From NCBI GenBank assembly GCA_005879655.1, contig VBJK01000239.1, forward strand, positions 1-7,958: DNA of 7,958 nt, in the 5' to 3' direction. Below are positions 7,801 to 7,958 of this stretch, piece after piece (positions within the stretch are counted from its first letter, which is position 1; each line of letters opens with the position of its first letter). The notes beneath the pieces were generated by a model. The model searched no databases. It was not told where the DNA came from and saw nothing but the letters and a program-made list of their open reading frames with translations. The translations under genes and the position numbers were made by a program. This DNA is from Chloroflexota bacterium (GTDB lineage: Bacteria > Chloroflexota > Ktedonobacteria > Ktedonobacterales > Ktedonobacteraceae).

Positions 7801-7958
7801 CAATAGCTTTCTCTAGCAAAGGGATAGGTCGGCAAACTGACCCGCTGTGGCAGGGTGGAAGCAGTAGGGAGAGAGCTTGGCGTTTGTACGGCCCCTGCTG
7901 TAGAGAGAAGCTTCCAGTCGATGGTGATGCCTCTGACCCATGCCTGTGCAATCTTGTC
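4887..7958 (-). CDS. Type I modular PKS (trans-AT style), 5'-partial: linker-ACP-KS-linker-ACP
   Basis: Polyketide chain-extension protein. The 1023 visible codons (numbered from the right edge) are open to the edge, so the true start lies outside; the TTG at 7833-7835 sits inside an LPTYPF linker motif and is not a start. Order: end of a post-KS linker (1-55, LPTYPF at 42-47); ACP1 (about 96-174, phosphopantetheine Ser135 in GLDSI, 7554-7556); KS (about 234-675) with Cys411 in DTACSSS, His546 in EAHGTGT and His586 in NIGHLEAAAG, the complete condensing triad; post-KS linker ending in LPTYPF (834-839); ACP2 (about 886-966, Ser924 in MGMESV, where the usual Asp before Ser is Glu); then an acidic C-terminal tail, probably a docking segment for PKS B. 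There is no AT, KR or DH between KS and ACP2, so the extender must be loaded by an AT in trans (inference from trans-AT PKS architecture). Palindromic repeats interrupt three linkers in frame. Upstream-module content cannot be known. Very sure of PKS; substrate unknown. Confidence 0.97.
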   Translation of the reverse strand, partial: DKIAQAWVRGITIDWKLLSTAGAVQTPSSLPTASTLPQRVSLPTYPFARESYWIPVRHSESGSREVPTVPALSQSSQAQNPLHLSDQRSHADVTKPDEILAFAISYLVNILSTVLKISPEKLDREAGFDEYGLDSILIARLHTMIEGVFGTIPSTTFFQYKCIKDLAHYFLKEHGETLHTLFLQANQPANAVEAWSEASPLSTHLFPSSPRRCAEDGLTPSRSLRSPDPLEQDIAIIGISGQYPQSTDLDTFWNNLESGKDCIIEIPQERWDYHRYYQPNNETGGKTGGMYCKWGGFLRDIDTFDPAFFHISPLEARFMDPQERLFLQTVTACFEDAGYSKHLLRDESAGDGRANIGVFAGVTYNNYQLHLVKEYEQGNVVPINSQTYSIANRVSYIYNLSGPSVALDTACSSSLFAIHLACESIKRGECAMAIAGGVNLSLHPSKYISLCVTQFASSDGRCRSFGQDGDGYVPGEGVGAVLLKPLRDAMADGDHIYAVIKGTAVNNDGKTFGYSVPNPVAQTEVIRKALETAHVHPRTISYVEAHGTGTKLGDPIEVTGLSDAWKLDTSDKQYCAIGSVKSNIGHLEAAAGISQVTKVVLQMKHKKLVPSLLHTSKLNPHIDFENTPFFVQQNLEEWKQPIVHMNGEEVMYPRRAGISSFGAGGVNVHIILEEYQAEKDKDIQEELDKEPVIIVLSAQKEQNLRDAAQLLKAYMEKSLKGAGEMAKLRDVAYTLQAGRDPMQCRLAFTARDVEEIIEKLEVFLNQVAAGEKNGVYIGYSTAEKKHRTEETLDDLETIRTSPGTVEKMAKLWAHGRQIDWKSLYQSERPSKVPLPTYPFSKERYWIGETPFEPPTKAAGAGAGLAPTRIPESSMFLEQLCQALEGERLGMIERYLQDVLAKLLAFNPPDVPELHQGFFDMGMESVMVEQFRVLLEEIFLIDLADTAVFDYPNISDLSEYIVKRIPFSELEKQNPTDASKQEGTFLVDELAILTTEDVQEEVQTMKLEDVVYELRTLRDEWTTQ
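5352..5392. repeat. Palindromic GC-rich repeat within PKS A (LPTYPF to ACP2 linker)
   Basis: GGGGCA (5362-5367) pairs with TGCCCC (5373-5378) around a five-base loop, and TGCCCC is then repeated at 5379-5384. In the PKS frame it encodes a low-complexity Ala-Gly stretch (KAAGAGAGLAP) between the linker motif LPTYPF (5442-5459) and ACP2. The composition differs sharply from the flanking, less GC-rich coding sequence. It may be a short member or remnant of an interspersed repeat; only a genome-wide search could show copy number. Confidence 0.55.
7268..7378. repeat. Structured repeat-like insert within PKS A (ACP1 to KS linker)
   Basis: This stretch between ACP1 and the KS motif IAIIG contains two perfect inverted repeats: GACGGG/CCCGTC with a five-base loop (7297-7313) and CACATCT/AGATGTG with a 19-base loop (7319-7351), followed by a GGGGCTTGCC motif. 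In frame it encodes a Ser, Pro and Arg-rich stretch without domain character. The position and composition resemble the other linker repeats, but I see no long shared core with them, so it may belong to a different family. Confidence 0.5.
7774..7788. repeat. Short palindrome after the first LPTYPF linker of PKS A
   Basis: CCACTC and GAGTGG form a six-base stem with a TCG loop. It lies 30 bases downstream, in the coding direction, of the first LPTYPF motif (7818-7835) and within the linker leading to ACP1. It is short enough to be chance on its own. It is listed because each of the other two LPTYPF linkers in the window also carries a palindrome. Confidence 0.35.

Noticed and set aside
7833..7835. 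Possible TTG start of PKS A
   Set aside because: The codon is the Leu of an LPTYPF linker, and the frame stays open upstream with typical post-KS linker residues (AQAWVRGITIDW), so the real start is outside the window.

Overview
The window holds the end of a large modular type I polyketide synthase (PKS) assembly line, encoded entirely on the minus strand. No non-PKS gene, RNA gene or complete insertion sequence is visible. Two genes are read in the order right to left. The upstream one (PKS A) enters from beyond the right edge and stops at 4887. The downstream one (PKS B) starts at 4733 and stays open to the left edge: I checked all 1577 codons of its frame and found no stop. About 150 bases separate them.

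PKS A visibly contains the end of a post-ketosynthase linker, an ACP, a ketosynthase (KS) with an intact Cys-His-His triad, a post-KS linker with no acyltransferase (AT), a second ACP and a C-terminal tail. A KS-linker-ACP module without an AT is the layout of trans-AT assembly lines, in which a separate AT supplies the extender unit. PKS B contains an N-terminal coiled-coil-like docking segment, an intact KS of more cis-AT-like appearance, a shrunken AT that has lost its nucleophile, a divergent dehydratase-like (DH-like) region, an ACP and a thioesterase (TE) with an intact Ser-Asp-His triad. PKS B is therefore the chain-terminating protein. No ketoreductase is visible anywhere in these last modules, which predicts an unreduced beta-keto end to the chain unless reduction is provided in trans.

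The second theme is repeats. GC-rich, hairpin-forming blocks interrupt the PKS genes in frame at inter-domain linkers and also fill the intergenic gap. The block between the AT remnant and the DH-like region of PKS B forms five successive hairpins, and it shares a 25-base core (22 matches) with the intergenic block in the opposite orientation. Each of the three visible LPTYPF-type linkers is followed by a palindrome within about 30 to 60 bases. This suggests a mobile or amplified palindromic family tolerated only where the protein is flexible.

The organism cannot be fixed from this window. Mid-range base composition, mixed trans-AT and cis-AT PKS features and abundant interspersed palindromes suggest a large-genome, repeat-rich bacterium. 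Ktedonobacteria (Chloroflexota) is my best guess, with low confidence; cyanobacteria, myxobacteria or Firmicutes are alternatives.
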